Shown: positions 9,726-20,147, numbered from the stretch's first letter. The stretch is 62,196 nt of DNA from Gemmatimonadaceae bacterium (GCA_014379355.1 JACMLX010000122.1:1-62196), one strand, 5' to 3'. The notes: generated by a model from the letters alone, not told the origin. Program-made: numbers and translations.

Positions 9726-12554
9726 ATGCCCGATTCCACCGCCATCACGCCACGACATCTGGCGACCAATTCCCATGGATTGGCGGAAGCTGACTCGCGT
9801 ACTGGAGACGCTTCACGTTCGGCGCCGCCGTCGCTCTCGCCGATCCTCACACGCATCGTCGACACACTCGTCGCGCTCGGCGACGCCGTCATCGTCACGA
9901 CGCGCGACGGCACAATCATCCACTGGACCGCCGCCGCGGAATCCGTGCTCGGCTGGCTCCCCGATGATGCGCTCGGTCGATCGCTCATCTCGCTTCTCGA
10001 CCCGACTCCAGCCGATGTCGATGCACCGCGGCATCTCTCCCTGCTCGGTGCAACGCAGTGGCAAGGGCCAGCCGTGGTGCGACATCGCACGCTCGACTCG
10101 CTCACGGTGCATCTCTCGCTCACGCAAATGTCGGCCGAAGACGCCGGCACCCACGCTCCGACCATCGTACTCCGCGTCAGGCCCTGGCCCGGCCGCACCC
10201 GGCCACTCAGCCCGGGTGAACTGGACTCGGATGTCCTGCAGCGCGCGCTCGAACATGTCGAAGACGTGGTGCTGATCACCGCCGGCACATCCACCGATCC
10301 GTCGGCGGCGCGCATCGTCTACGTGAACGAATCCTTCGAACGCACGACCGGATATCGTCGCGATGAGGTCATCGGTCGCTCGGCCGCGTTGCTGCGTGGA
10401 CCGGATACGGATCGCGGAGCAGCCGAACGCATCGACCTCGCGCTGCGTGATCGTCAGCGCGTCCGTGAGGAACTGCTCAACTACACGAAACAGGGCGAGC
10501 CGCTCTGGCTCGATGTCGACATCGTCCCCGTCGACGGACCGGCGGGCAGCTACACGCAGTGGGTCGCGGTCGAACGAGACGTCACCTCACGGAAGGGTCA
10601 GGAAGTCGCGCTTCGCGCGCGCGAGGAGCGGCTCCGTCTCGCACTCAGCGCCGTCTGGGACGGCCTGTGGGACTGGCACGTACCGACCGGCTATTGCTAC
10701 TTCGCTCCGCGCTGGTACACGATGCTCGGATTCACGGAGCACGCGTTGCCACCGCATATCGACACGTTCCTCGACCTGCTGCACCCGCAGGACCTGGCGG
10801 CCTGCGAACAGGCGCTGCGCGACCACTTCGATGGCCGGACCGACAAGTACGCCATTGAGGTGCGACTTCGCACGGCCGAGAACAGCTGGTGCTGGGTGCT
10901 GACGCGGGGCACGGTCGTGGAACGAGACAATCACGGCCGTCCGGTGCGCATGGTCGGTACCCACACGAACATCGCCGAACGCAAGCAGGCCGAACTCGCC
11001 TTGCGGACATCCGAGGACCGGTTTCGCACGCTCGCCATGGCATCGCCGCTGGGAATTTTTCTCACGGATGCCAGGGGCGATTGCACATTCGTCACGCCGC
11101 GCATGATCGACTTGTGGGGGGCGCCGGTCCGCACACTGCTCGGCCGGGGATTCCTCGACGCCGCGCATCCCGATGATCGGGTGCGCGTGCACCTCGCATG
11201 GCAGAAGGCGGTGCGCGTCGGCGGTGAATTGAGCATGGAGTACCGCGTGCTGCGCCCCGATGGCGAGGTGCGCTGGGTGTGTGAACGCACCGCGGCACAC
11301 CGCGACGGCGCGGCGGTCACCGGGTTCGTCGGTACCGTCGAAGACATCTCCGCGCAGAAAGCCGCCGCCGAGGACCGTCGCCGCCTCGAAGCGCAGATGC
11401 AGCACGCGCAGAAACTCGAGAGCCTCGGCGTGCTCGCCGGCGGGATCGCGCACGATTTCAACAATCTGCTGGTGGGCATTCTCGGCAACGCCAGTATCGC
11501 GCGTGAGGAAGCAGAGAAGGGCACGCCGACCGAGGAATTGCTCGGCGATATCGAGATGGCTGCGAAGCGCGCGGCGGAACTCACCACGCAGTTGCTCGCG
11601 TACGCAGGGAAGGGTCGGTTCAACGTCCAGCCACTGGACATCTCGGCTGCGGTGCGCGAAACATCGTCGCTGCTGCAGTCCGCGATCTCGAAGCGAGCGG
11701 CGCTCTCACTCGAACTGCACGACGGGTTGCCGCACATCGCGGCCGACGCCACGCAGGTGCGACAGGTGATCATGAACCTGCTCACCAACGCCTCGGATGC
11801 GCTCGAGGATCGCAGCGGTGACATCGTGCTGCGAACCGGCATCATGCTCGCAGATGGCGGGTATCTGGCCGAGTGCCTTGCGGCCGATGGTGTGCATCCG
11901 GGGGAGTTCGTGTTCGTGGAAGTGAGTGACACCGGCGTCGGCATGAACGTCGAGACGCTGGCGCGAATTTTCGATCCATTCTTCACCACGAAGTTCACCG
12001 GGCGCGGACTGGGCCTCGCCGCGACACTCGGCATCGTGCGGGGGCACCGCGGGGCACTGCGCGTGGCCAGCCATCCTGGTGAGGGAACGACATTCCGCGT
12101 CCTCTTTCCGGTTGCGGAATCGCGCGAGCCCTCGAGTCGCACACCGCGATCGGTCGCGAGCATTGGGCGCACCGGCACCATCCTGGTGGTCGATGACGAA
12201 GCCAGCGTTCGCGAAGTGCTGCAACGCATGCTCACACGCAGCGGCTACGACGTGATCTGTGCCGAGGATGGTGACGAAGGGTTGCGACTGTTCGCTGAAC
12301 ATGAAGCGAGCATCGCGGCGATTGTGCTCGATGTCACGATGCCACGACTCAGTGGCACGGAGGTACTGGCCGACTTGCGAGGACGCGGCAAGAACGTGCC
12401 CGTCGTACTGGCCAGCGGATACACCTCCGAGTCGCTCGAACCGGCAGCGGTCGGCACCAATGCGCCGATCTTCGTGCAGAAGCCGTTCGTCACCGCCGAA
12501 CTGCTGGCCGGAATCGACGCGGCACTCGCCCGCTACCTCGCCGGCTCGGCCTGA
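9726..12554 (+). CDS. Hybrid sensor histidine kinase: four PAS domains, HisKA, HATPase, receiver
   Basis: 942 residues from ATG 9726; the frame is open further upstream over comM, but that part is a shadow. Four successive PAS/PAC modules are visible (roughly 40-150, 165-285, 300-420 and 430-550). The second contains NESFERTTGYRRDEVIGR and the third contains DWHVPTG. The kinase core has the His576 motif GIAHDFNNLL, N-box NLLTNASD, DTGVGM and GRGLGLAA. A C-terminal receiver (~820-935) has acidic residues DDE, phospho-acceptor Asp869 and Lys in QKPF. There are no membrane segments, so it is a cytoplasmic sensor of the type using PAS ligands or redox cofactors. Its 3' end overlaps the convergent receiver gene by 22 nt. 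Confidence 0.93.
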   Translation: MPDSTAITPRHLATNSHGLAEADSRTGDASRSAPPSLSPILTRIVDTLVALGDAVIVTTRDGTIIHWTAAAESVLGWLPDDALGRSLISLLDPTPADVDAPRHLSLLGATQWQGPAVVRHRTLDSLTVHLSLTQMSAEDAGTHAPTIVLRVRPWPGRTRPLSPGELDSDVLQRALEHVEDVVLITAGTSTDPSAARIVYVNESFERTTGYRRDEVIGRSAALLRGPDTDRGAAERIDLALRDRQRVREELLNYTKQGEPLWLDVDIVPVDGPAGSYTQWVAVERDVTSRKGQEVALRAREERLRLALSAVWDGLWDWHVPTGYCYFAPRWYTMLGFTEHALPPHIDTFLDLLHPQDLAACEQALRDHFDGRTDKYAIEVRLRTAENSWCWVLTRGTVVERDNHGRPVRMVGTHTNIAERKQAELALRTSEDRFRTLAMASPLGIFLTDARGDCTFVTPRMIDLWGAPVRTLLGRGFLDAAHPDDRVRVHLAWQKAVRVGGELSMEYRVLRPDGEVRWVCERTAAHRDGAAVTGFVGTVEDISAQKAAAEDRRRLEAQMQHAQKLESLGVLAGGIAHDFNNLLVGILGNASIAREEAEKGTPTEELLGDIEMAAKRAAELTTQLLAYAGKGRFNVQPLDISAAVRETSSLLQSAISKRAALSLELHDGLPHIAADATQVRQVIMNLLTNASDALEDRSGDIVLRTGIMLADGGYLAECLAADGVHPGEFVFVEVSDTGVGMNVETLARIFDPFFTTKFTGRGLGLAATLGIVRGHRGALRVASHPGEGTTFRVLFPVAESREPSSRTPRSVASIGRTGTILVVDDEASVREVLQRMLTRSGYDVICAEDGDEGLRLFAEHEASIAAIVLDVTMPRLSGTEVLADLRGRGKNVPVVLASGYTSESLEPAAVGTNAPIFVQKPFVTAELLAGIDAALARYLAGSA

Positions 12555-12919
12555 TCGAGCAGACCGGCGATGGTGGCCAGCAGTTCCTGCTCGTCGATGA
12601 TGGGCTTGGCCACGTACGCGTCGAAGCCCGACTGCAGGAATCGCTCACGGTCACCGCTCATCGCGTGCGCCGTCAGCGCCACCAGCGGCAGGTGCCTCAG
12701 CCGCTCGTCCGCTCGGATCGCACGCGCGACCTCGATCCCGTCCATCTCGGGCAACGAGATGTCGAGCAGCACCAGATCTGGTGTGGACCCGCGCAAACCT
12801 GCCAGCGCCTCGATCCCCGTCGCGTACTCGGTCAGGTCGTACCAGTCCTCGAGCAGCGCCTGTACGAGGAGCCGATTGTCGGCGTTGTCCTCGACCACCG
12901 CGATGGATTTGCGCGTCAT
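12533..12919 (-). CDS. Single-domain response regulator (receiver only)
   Basis: 128 residues forming one CheY-like receiver. Visible are the acidic pair in VVEDNADN, the phospho-acceptor Asp in VLLDISLPEMDG, the Thr in ALTAHA and the Lys in VAKPI. No output domain is present, so it probably acts by protein contact or as a phosphorelay intermediate. The convergent hybrid kinase (9726-12554) is the closest candidate partner and its gene overlaps this one by 22 nt at the 3' ends. The ATG at 12919 is followed upstream by a region containing an 11-bp-arm inverted repeat (12968-12995). Confidence 0.9.
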   Translation of the reverse strand: MTRKSIAVVEDNADNRLLVQALLEDWYDLTEYATGIEALAGLRGSTPDLVLLDISLPEMDGIEVARAIRADERLRHLPLVALTAHAMSGDRERFLQSGFDAYVAKPIIDEQELLATIAGLLDQAEPAR

Positions 12920-12967
12920 GCTCTGTCACTCGCGGCGATGATGTGGATTGCCCAGCCAGCAGCGCCC

Positions 12968-12995
12968 GTGACGGACGCCGGCACGCGTCCGTCAC
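12968..12995. promoter_or_regulatory. 11-bp-arm inverted repeat in divergent intergenic region
   Basis: GTGACGGACGC (12968-12978) and its exact reverse complement (12985-12995) flank a 6-nt loop. It sits between the divergent starts at 12919 (receiver) and 13158 (membrane protein). No T-run follows on either strand, and both flanking genes point away from it. An operator or 5'-leader hairpin is therefore more likely than a terminator. Confidence 0.4.
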
Positions 12996-13157
12996 GAACC
13001 CGCGGGCGGGCGGACAGCACTGACGAGTAGTGTCGTCGTGCCTTCGGGGTACTTGAACGCGGCGGGCGCTCCTCTCCGCCGTCCGCGCGACTAACCTTGC
13101 CGCAAGGCGAGCAACCGCGGGCGCGCCGCTTCCCCTTCCTTCCCGGAGCCGTTCGAC

Positions 13158-13849
13158 GTGTTTGGCCTTCTGCGACGCCTGTTCACACTCATCGTTCTTG
13201 CCGTGGCTGGTGTGGCGGCCTTCTACACACGCGATCTGTGGCTGCCGAAGCTGCGCGGCGCGCTCGGCGGCGCAGGCGATGCGCCCGTGGCGAAGGCGGA
13301 TTCGGTGATGAGGGCGAAGACCGACACGGGATGGACAGCGCTCTCCTTTCCGGCGGCCGAACGCGGTCGCCAATCGCTGGCCCGTCTGACCAGACCGAAG
13401 GGCCCGGCCTACGTTGTGATGACGGCGGGCGAGTTCGCGGGAGCGCTGCTCGATTCGCTTGCTGCACAGTTGCCGGCAAGCGCCGACAGCGTGCAGGTGC
13501 GTGCGGAAGGCAGTGAATTCCAGGTGCGGGCGTCGGTGCGCCTCGGCGATGTCGGTGGCCGCGCCGTTCTCGGGCCGCTAGCGGCGATGGTCGGCGACCG
13601 TGAACGGCTCACCCTCGGCGGAACGCTCGAACCGACCGGTGTTCCTGGTGTAGCGCAATTCAGGCTGACCCGCGTCAAGGTCGGTGATTTCGCTGTGCCG
13701 AGTGCCGTCGTGCCGCGACTGGTGAAGGCATTGAAGCGCAAGCCGACGACCCCTGGCGTGGAGGTCAGCGCGTTGCAGGTCCGCCTGCCCGCCGGCGTCG
13801 GTGACATCCGCGTCGCGCAGGGCAAAGTCACGCTCTACCGTGCCGCCCC

Positions 13850-13853
<4 letters not shown>
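13158..13853 (+). CDS. Membrane-anchored protein of unknown function
   Basis: 231 residues from a GTG start. One hydrophobic segment at residues ~5-24 (LIVLAVAGVAAFY) should anchor it in the inner membrane with the rest in the periplasm. The remainder is predicted mostly beta, with repeated short strands and no Cys. I do not recognise a named family; the fold resembles lipid-binding or DUF2993-like proteins only in a general sense. The stop codon overlaps the GTG start of the sigma-54 activator (GTGA at 13850-13853). The two are therefore almost certainly translated from one message, which suggests a signalling or envelope-stress link. Confidence 0.7.
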
Positions 13854-15225
<1,372 letters not shown>

Positions 15226-15226
<1 letters not shown>

Positions 15227-15945
15227 TGTCGCGCGTCAACAGTTTCGGGCAACCGATCGGCGATGCGGTGCTGAACTGGAAGGCACCCGTGCCACCACCG
15301 CGCGCGACGATGCACGGGACACGCTGCACGCTCGTGCCGCTGGATCTCGCCGCCCATGGCGACGCGTTGTACGAGGCCAACGAGCTCGGGGACGGGAGCA
15401 ACTGGACGTATCTCTTTTCCGATCCGCCGAAGACGCGTGAGGCCTATCTCGAGTATATGGCCGGCGCGTTCGTCGGTGACGATCCGCTCTGTTTCGCGAT
15501 CATCGATGCCAGCACCCAGCGTGCGGTGGGTGTCGCCAGCTACATGCGCATCGCGCCGGCGCAGGGGTCGATCGAAGTCGGGCACATCAACTTCTCGCCG
15601 GTGCTGCAGCGCACGCCGGTCGCGACCGAAGCGATGTACCTGATGATGCGGAACGTGTTCGAGCTCGGATACCGTCGGTATGAGTGGAAGTGTGATGCGC
15701 TGAACGCGCCCTCCCGCGCCGCAGCCCAGCGCCTCGGTTTCTCGTTCGAAGGGGTGTTCCGCAAGGCGCTCGTCTACAAGGGTCGCAATCGCGACACCGC
15801 GTGGTACGCGATCACCGATGATGACTGGCCTGCGATCCGGGCGGCGTTCGAGCAGTGGCTCTCGCCAGACAACTTCGATGCCCACGCGTCGCAACGGGTG
15901 CAGCTTCGCTGGCTGACCTCCAAGCTCCTGCGCACCGTCGGCTGA
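15226..15945 (+). CDS. GNAT family N-acetyltransferase (RimJ/RimL-like)
   Basis: 239 residues; the ATG shares its A with the TGA stop of the upstream sigma-54 activator, so the two are translationally coupled. The fold matches the large RimJ/RimL-like branch of acetyl-CoA-dependent N-acetyltransferases. An N-terminal substrate-entry region is followed by the core strands VGVASYMRI and VGHINFSP, then the acetyl-CoA loop region and KCDALNAPSRAAAQRLGF near residues 155-175. The substrate (protein N-terminus, amino acid or small amine) cannot be told. It is the last gene before a 406-nt gap that holds repeat copy 1. Confidence 0.87.
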
Positions 15946-15954
15946 GTTCAGCGT

Positions 15955-16238
15955 CCTAAAATTCCCGGACATTCGGAAGCTCCAGCCGCTTTTTTGATGG
16001 AGAGGCCACGGAGGCCGGGGAGTGCGTCATTGGCCGGCTTCCGCGCAACGCGGACCATCGCATTTTTATGGAATTGCAGTTCACCAAAATATTGCCATCC
16101 GTGCGCGATACGCGGAGATTCGCACATGGAGCACTCGGTGCGCTCCGTGCGCTCTTCATCCAAGGCAGTTGTGAATCGTCCGTTACGCGAGAATCCGCGC
16201 GAACGACGCACTCCCCGACCTCCCCGACCTATCCTCCC
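15955..16238 (-). repeat. Palindromic intergenic repeat element, copy 1 (inverted relative to copy 2)
   Basis: About 284 bp filling most of the 406-nt gap between 15945 and 16352. It is centred on the near-palindrome GAATTGCAGTTC (16071-16082). The arms pair outward through ATTTT/AAAAT tracts, the GAGTGC blocks (16020-16025 with 16131-16136) and CACGGAG with CTCCGTG (16007-16013 with 16143-16149), with a 3-nt offset. Outside the palindrome lie CTCCAGCCGC (15980-15989) and a distal GCACTCCCCGACCTCC block (~16208-16223). Read on the minus strand, all of these occur in the same order in copy 2 (19878-20147). Short open frames inside it are not credible genes. The remaining ~110 nt up to 16352 should hold the aldehyde dehydrogenase promoter, but I see no clear one. 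Confidence 0.8.
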
Positions 16239-16351
16239 ACAGCAGTTCGCGATCTCTCGCCAGGCTCGACGCCAAGCCACGCGCACAGGAACTAGATTTT
16301 GGGGTTCCCGCGCTTCGACTCGCTCCCGCGCGTCCCTCTCCTGTTCGTGAA

Positions 16352-17836
16352 ATGACCGACTTCCAGAACTACATCGCGGGCCAGTGGGTCGCCTCGTCGT
16401 CCGGCGCCTGGTTCGAGAATCGCAATCCGGCCGATACATCGGACCTCATCGGACGTTTCCCCCGGTCGTCGGCCGACGATGTGAACCGGGCGGTCGCGAG
16501 TGCGGCGAAAGGCTTTGCGGCGTGGAAGGCAGTGCCGGCACCGGCGCGTGGCGACGTGTTGCGTCGCGTCGGCGACATCCTCACCGCGCGCAAGGAAGAG
16601 CTGGCGGACCTGATGACACGCGAGATGGGCAAGCCGCTCGCCGAGACACGTGGCGACGTCCAGGAAGGCATCGATACCGCGTATTATGCCGGCACGATGG
16701 GCCGCCAGCTGTTCGGCAAGACGGTGCCCAGTGAGTTGAACAACAAGTGGGCGATGAGTTTCCGCCGCCCGATCGGTGTCTGCGGCCTCGTCACACCATT
16801 CAACTTTCCGCTGGCCATCCCCACCTGGAAGAGTTTTCCCGCACTGCTCTGCGGCAACTCGGTCGTCTTCAAGCCCGCTGAGGATGTGCCGCACACGGTG
16901 GCCGTGCTGGTGGAGATCCTGCTCGAAGCCGGTGTGCATCCGGAAGCGGTGCAACTCGTGCACGGACTCGGTGAGGAAGTCGGTGCCGCGCTGGTCTCGC
17001 ATCCCGACGTGCCCGTGATCTCGTTCACCGGTTCGACGGCCACCGGTTCGATCATCGGTGAGACGTGCGGCCGCATGCACAAGCGGTTGTCACTCGAGAT
17101 GGGCGGCAAGAATGCGCAGATCGTGCTCGACGACGCGAATCTGGACCTCGCGCTGGAAGGCGTGTTGTGGGGCGCGTTCGGCACCACGGGGCAGCGGTGC
17201 ACGGCGACATCGCGCCTGATCCTGCAGGATGGCATCCACGATCGATTCCTCGATCGCCTCGTGGCGGCGGCCTCGAAGCTGCGGCTCGGTGATGGCCGCC
17301 AGGCCGGCATCGATGTCGGCCCGGTGATTCACGCCGAGTCGCTCGCGAACGTCGAGAGATACGTCGACATCGGGCGCGCGGCGGGGAACAGCCTGTCGAC
17401 CGGCGGCGCGCGCGCCACCGGCGGTGATCTCGACAAGGGCTGGTTCTTCCAGCCGACAATATTCGCCGGCGTGAAGCAGGGCGATCGTCTGGAGCAGGAA
17501 GAAATTTTCGGGCCGGTGCTGAGCGTGATCAGGGTCAGCGACGCCGACGAAGCGTTCCGCGTCAACAATGGCGTCAAGTACGGCCTGTCGTCGTCGCTGT
17601 ATACGAGCAACGTGAATCTGGCCTTCCGCGCGCTCAATGAACTGGACAACGGCATCACGTACGTCAACGCACCCACGATCGGGGCCGAGGCGCACATGCC
17701 GTTCGGCGGCGTCAAGCAGACCGGCAACGGGCACCGTGAAGGCGGGTGGGAGGTGTACGACTTCTACTCGGAGACGAAGGTCGGCTACGTCGACTATTCC
17801 GGCCGGCTGCAGCGCGCACAGATCGACAATTACTGA
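16352..17836 (+). CDS. Aldehyde dehydrogenase family protein
   Basis: 494 residues with all catalytic features: Asn151 in PFNFP, Glu249 in LEMGGKN, nucleophile Cys283 in GTTGQRCTA, and EEIFGPVLSV near the C-terminus. The GTTGQRC context resembles the ketoglutaric-semialdehyde and ALDH7-like groups. The enzyme would oxidise an aldehyde to the acid with NAD(P)+ in the cytoplasm; the natural substrate is not evident. It is a different subgroup from the aldehyde dehydrogenase at 5381. The gene stands alone, downstream of repeat copy 1 and 218 nt upstream of the signal peptidase start. Confidence 0.92.
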   Translation: MTDFQNYIAGQWVASSSGAWFENRNPADTSDLIGRFPRSSADDVNRAVASAAKGFAAWKAVPAPARGDVLRRVGDILTARKEELADLMTREMGKPLAETRGDVQEGIDTAYYAGTMGRQLFGKTVPSELNNKWAMSFRRPIGVCGLVTPFNFPLAIPTWKSFPALLCGNSVVFKPAEDVPHTVAVLVEILLEAGVHPEAVQLVHGLGEEVGAALVSHPDVPVISFTGSTATGSIIGETCGRMHKRLSLEMGGKNAQIVLDDANLDLALEGVLWGAFGTTGQRCTATSRLILQDGIHDRFLDRLVAAASKLRLGDGRQAGIDVGPVIHAESLANVERYVDIGRAAGNSLSTGGARATGGDLDKGWFFQPTIFAGVKQGDRLEQEEIFGPVLSVIRVSDADEAFRVNNGVKYGLSSSLYTSNVNLAFRALNELDNGITYVNAPTIGAEAHMPFGGVKQTGNGHREGGWEVYDFYSETKVGYVDYSGRLQRAQIDNY

Positions 17837-17876
17837 GGGGCCCTGCAGGAATTCGCGCCCGAGTGCGATGCCCTGA

Positions 17877-17907
17877 TTGGTGATGTGACCACTCCGGTGG
17901 CTATGAT
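17877..17907 (+). promoter_or_regulatory. Possible sigma-70-type promoter upstream of lepB
   Basis: TTGGTG (17877-17882) and TATGAT (17902-17907) are separated by 19 bp, about 150 nt before the lepB start. The -10 is a good match, the -35 partial and the spacing slightly long. Confidence 0.3.
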
Positions 17908-18054
17908 CGTCAAGGAAGGGACGGGGTACGGTTTTCACGGCTTGCGTGGCGTGCCCGGTCACGGTTGCTTCTGTGGTGGATGGGCGAAAGCGCGAGCAGG
18001 TCGCGCCGTCCGGACATCGTCACCATCTGCTGGACCTCTGTTCCGCTGGCCGTC

Positions 18055-18825
18055 ATGGATCTGCCAAGTCCAAGTCAGGCACCGCCACGCGCGATCTCCG
18101 AGACGGAGCGTCGCGACGCCTTGCGCAAGGTGAACCGCCGAGGCCTGGCCTGGGCGTGGGAATGGGCGAAGTCGTTCAGCGTGACGGTGCTGGTAATCCT
18201 CGTGGTCCGCACCTTCCTCATCGACATCTTTCGCATTCCGAGCGGCAGCATGGAAGGCACGCTGCTCGTCGGGGACATCCTGTTCGTGAACAAGCTGGCG
18301 TATGGCGCGGAGGTGCCGCTGAGCGCCAAGCGCCTGCCACCCATGCGTGTCCCGCAGCGTGGTGAAGTGATCGTCTTCAAGTGGCCGCTCGATCACGCCA
18401 AGCCGTTCGTGAAACGTCTCGTCGGACTGCCGGGCGACACCATCGCGATGCGTCAGGGCCAGTTGCAGGTGAACGGCATCACGCAGCATGAAGTGTTCAC
18501 GCGCCGCATGCCGGGCGTCGCCGAACCGATGGCGATGGAGTTCGACTGGCTCCGCCGCGCGCTGCTGCCAGCCGCGCATGCCTCGCCCGGTGCACATCCG
18601 ACGCGGAACACCTGGGGTCCGCTGGTGGTGCCGTCACACAGCTACTTCGTGCTCGGTGACAATCGTGACAATTCGTCCGACAGTCGTTACTGGGGCTTCG
18701 TCTCCGACTCACTCCTGCTCGGCCACCCACTGCTCGTATACTACAGCATCGTCCCCGACTCGGTGGCGCCCGGCTCGTGGCTTTCGCGCGTGCGGTGGCA
18801 CCGCATCGGCGAATGGGTGCGATGA
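18055..18825 (+). CDS. lepB: Signal peptidase I
   Basis: 256 residues from ATG 18055; an earlier in-frame start at 17965 would add 30 residues with no family resemblance. A single membrane segment (~41-57) is followed at once by the catalytic serine motif PSGSM (Ser65). The general-base Lys120 lies in FVKRLVGLPGD, and the conserved GDNRDNSSDSRYWG box follows near the C-terminus. This is the inner-membrane leader peptidase that removes Sec and Tat signal peptides on the periplasmic side. Having one membrane segment resembles the Gram-positive/cyanobacterial type rather than two-segment E. coli LepB. The sigma-factor gene follows 106 nt downstream. Confidence 0.95.
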   Translation: MDLPSPSQAPPRAISETERRDALRKVNRRGLAWAWEWAKSFSVTVLVILVVRTFLIDIFRIPSGSMEGTLLVGDILFVNKLAYGAEVPLSAKRLPPMRVPQRGEVIVFKWPLDHAKPFVKRLVGLPGDTIAMRQGQLQVNGITQHEVFTRRMPGVAEPMAMEFDWLRRALLPAAHASPGAHPTRNTWGPLVVPSHSYFVLGDNRDNSSDSRYWGFVSDSLLLGHPLLVYYSIVPDSVAPGSWLSRVRWHRIGEWVR

Positions 18826-18931
18826 CGTGAAATGAGGGGCGCAGTTCCGTCTGACGTTGTGATCGACCCGTACCTGTGTGCAGCTTCCTGCATCGCGGTG
18901 CGTCTCCCTGCTGCTGGAAGGAGTTCGTCGA

Positions 18932-19792
18932 ATGCCGGTGTCGCGTCGGGCCAAGCTTGCCTCGGATGAAGGATCACTGGACCAGTACCTGAAGGACATC
19001 AGCCGGTATCCGCTCATCACGCGTGAGCGTGAAGCAGAACTGGCCCGCGCCATCCGCACCGGCGATCGCGAATCCCTCGACACCCTCGTCCGCTCGAATC
19101 TCCGCTTCGTCGTGTCGGTAGCGAAGAAGTACCAGAATCAGGGTGTCTCGCTCTCCGACCTGATCAACGAAGGCAATCTCGGCCTCATTCGGGCCGCGCA
19201 GAAATTCGATGAGACCAAGGAGATCAAGTTCATCTCCTACGCCGTGTGGTGGATTCGGCAGGCGATCCTGCAGGCACTCGCGGAACAGAGTCGTATCGTG
19301 CGCGTGCCGCTCAATCGCGCCGGCACGCTGCATCGCATCGGCAAGCGTGCCAGCGCAATGGTGCAGGAACTCGGTCGCGAGGCGACGCACGACGAGATCG
19401 CGAAGGACATGTCAATCCCGCTCGACGAGGTGTCACTCACGATGGGCATCGCGCAGGGCCATGTGTCGCTCGATTCCCCCGTCACGCCAGGCGAGGACAA
19501 CCGGCTCAGCGACTACCTCGCCGACACCGAACACGCATCGCCCGAGGAGGAGATGTTCGAGAAGGCGATGACCGAAACCGTCGACGGCGCGCTGCATCGC
19601 CTCAAGGAGCGTGAAGCGCGGATCCTGCGCATGTACTTCGGCCTCGACGCGCACGAACCGCTCACGCTCGAGGAGATCGGCCTCCGGCTCGGCATCACGC
19701 GCGAGCGCGTCCGACAGATCAAGGAAAAAGCACTCAGCCGTCTCAGGCACGTCAGCAATTCGACGGCGCTCGAGAGCTTCTACGTATCTTGA
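18932..19792 (+). CDS. RpoD/SigA-type sigma-70 family RNA polymerase sigma factor
   Basis: 286 residues from ATG 18932, preceded by a strong Shine-Dalgarno (GGAAGGA) 9 nt upstream; the frame upstream of this is open but not family-like. Region 1.2 begins near residue 15 (LDQYLKDISRYPLI). Regions 2.1-2.4 (SNLRFVVSVAKKYQ to YAVWWIRQAI), 3 and 4.2 (LRLGITRERVRQIKEKAL) are complete. Region 1.1 is missing, and the length matches short group-1/2 sigma factors. It could be the housekeeping factor of this lineage or a group-2 alternative; which one needs the rest of the genome. Repeat copy 2 follows its stop directly. Confidence 0.92.
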   Translation: MPVSRRAKLASDEGSLDQYLKDISRYPLITREREAELARAIRTGDRESLDTLVRSNLRFVVSVAKKYQNQGVSLSDLINEGNLGLIRAAQKFDETKEIKFISYAVWWIRQAILQALAEQSRIVRVPLNRAGTLHRIGKRASAMVQELGREATHDEIAKDMSIPLDEVSLTMGIAQGHVSLDSPVTPGEDNRLSDYLADTEHASPEEEMFEKAMTETVDGALHRLKEREARILRMYFGLDAHEPLTLEEIGLRLGITRERVRQIKEKALSRLRHVSNSTALESFYVS

Positions 19793-19877
19793 AGACTCGT
19801 TGTGTGTTTGGGACTGGAGCAAACTGAGATTTGTCGCGTGCAACGCTCCGTGTCGTTCGAGGCACCGCTGACTTCTT

Positions 19878-20147
19878 GGACGGATAGGGCGGGGAGGCCG
19901 GGGAGTGCGGGCGTTCCTCACCTTCTGTCTTCGCGAAAGGCTTTTGGGGGTGAGCGCACGGAGATCACTGAGTGCGCCAGTTGCAGCGTTCATCGCCGCG
20001 CGAGGCATCGCTGATTTTTTTGTGAACTGCAGTTCCAGAAAATATCAGCGATGGTGCGCGGTGCCCGGATCGCTGCAACCCACGCACTCCCCGGCCTCCG
20101 TGCCCTCTCCACCCCCAAATGCGGCTGGAGGTCGCGAATATTAAGGG
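19878..20147 (+). repeat. Palindromic intergenic repeat element, copy 2
   Basis: About 270 bp in the 469-nt gap between 19792 and 20262. A GGATAGGGCGGGGAGG block (19882-19897) runs into GCCGGGGAGTGCG. A long palindrome follows, centred exactly between 20029 and 20030 on the perfect GAACTGCAGTTC (20024-20035). Arms pair in register: CATCGCTGAT with ATCAGCGATG (20006-20015 / 20044-20053), GTTGCAGCG with CGCTGCAAC (19980-19988 / 20071-20079), GAGTGCG with CGCACTC (19970-19976 / 20083-20089), and GCACGGAG with CTCCGTGC (19956-19963 / 20096-20103). That is 148 bp with no net indel. A tail with GCGGCTGGAG (20121-20130) completes it. Copy 1 has the same architecture in the opposite orientation. The last ~110 nt before 20262 should contain the yajQ promoter. 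Confidence 0.85.

Noticed and set aside
17837-18054. Possible tRNA or small RNA in the gap before lepB
   Set aside because: No cloverleaf or conserved T-loop could be folded by eye.
19905-20144. Short open frames inside the repeat copies (also 16068-16295 and 19433-20008)
   Set aside because: They follow the repeat arms, similar frames appear on both strands because of the palindrome, and there are no ribosome sites.
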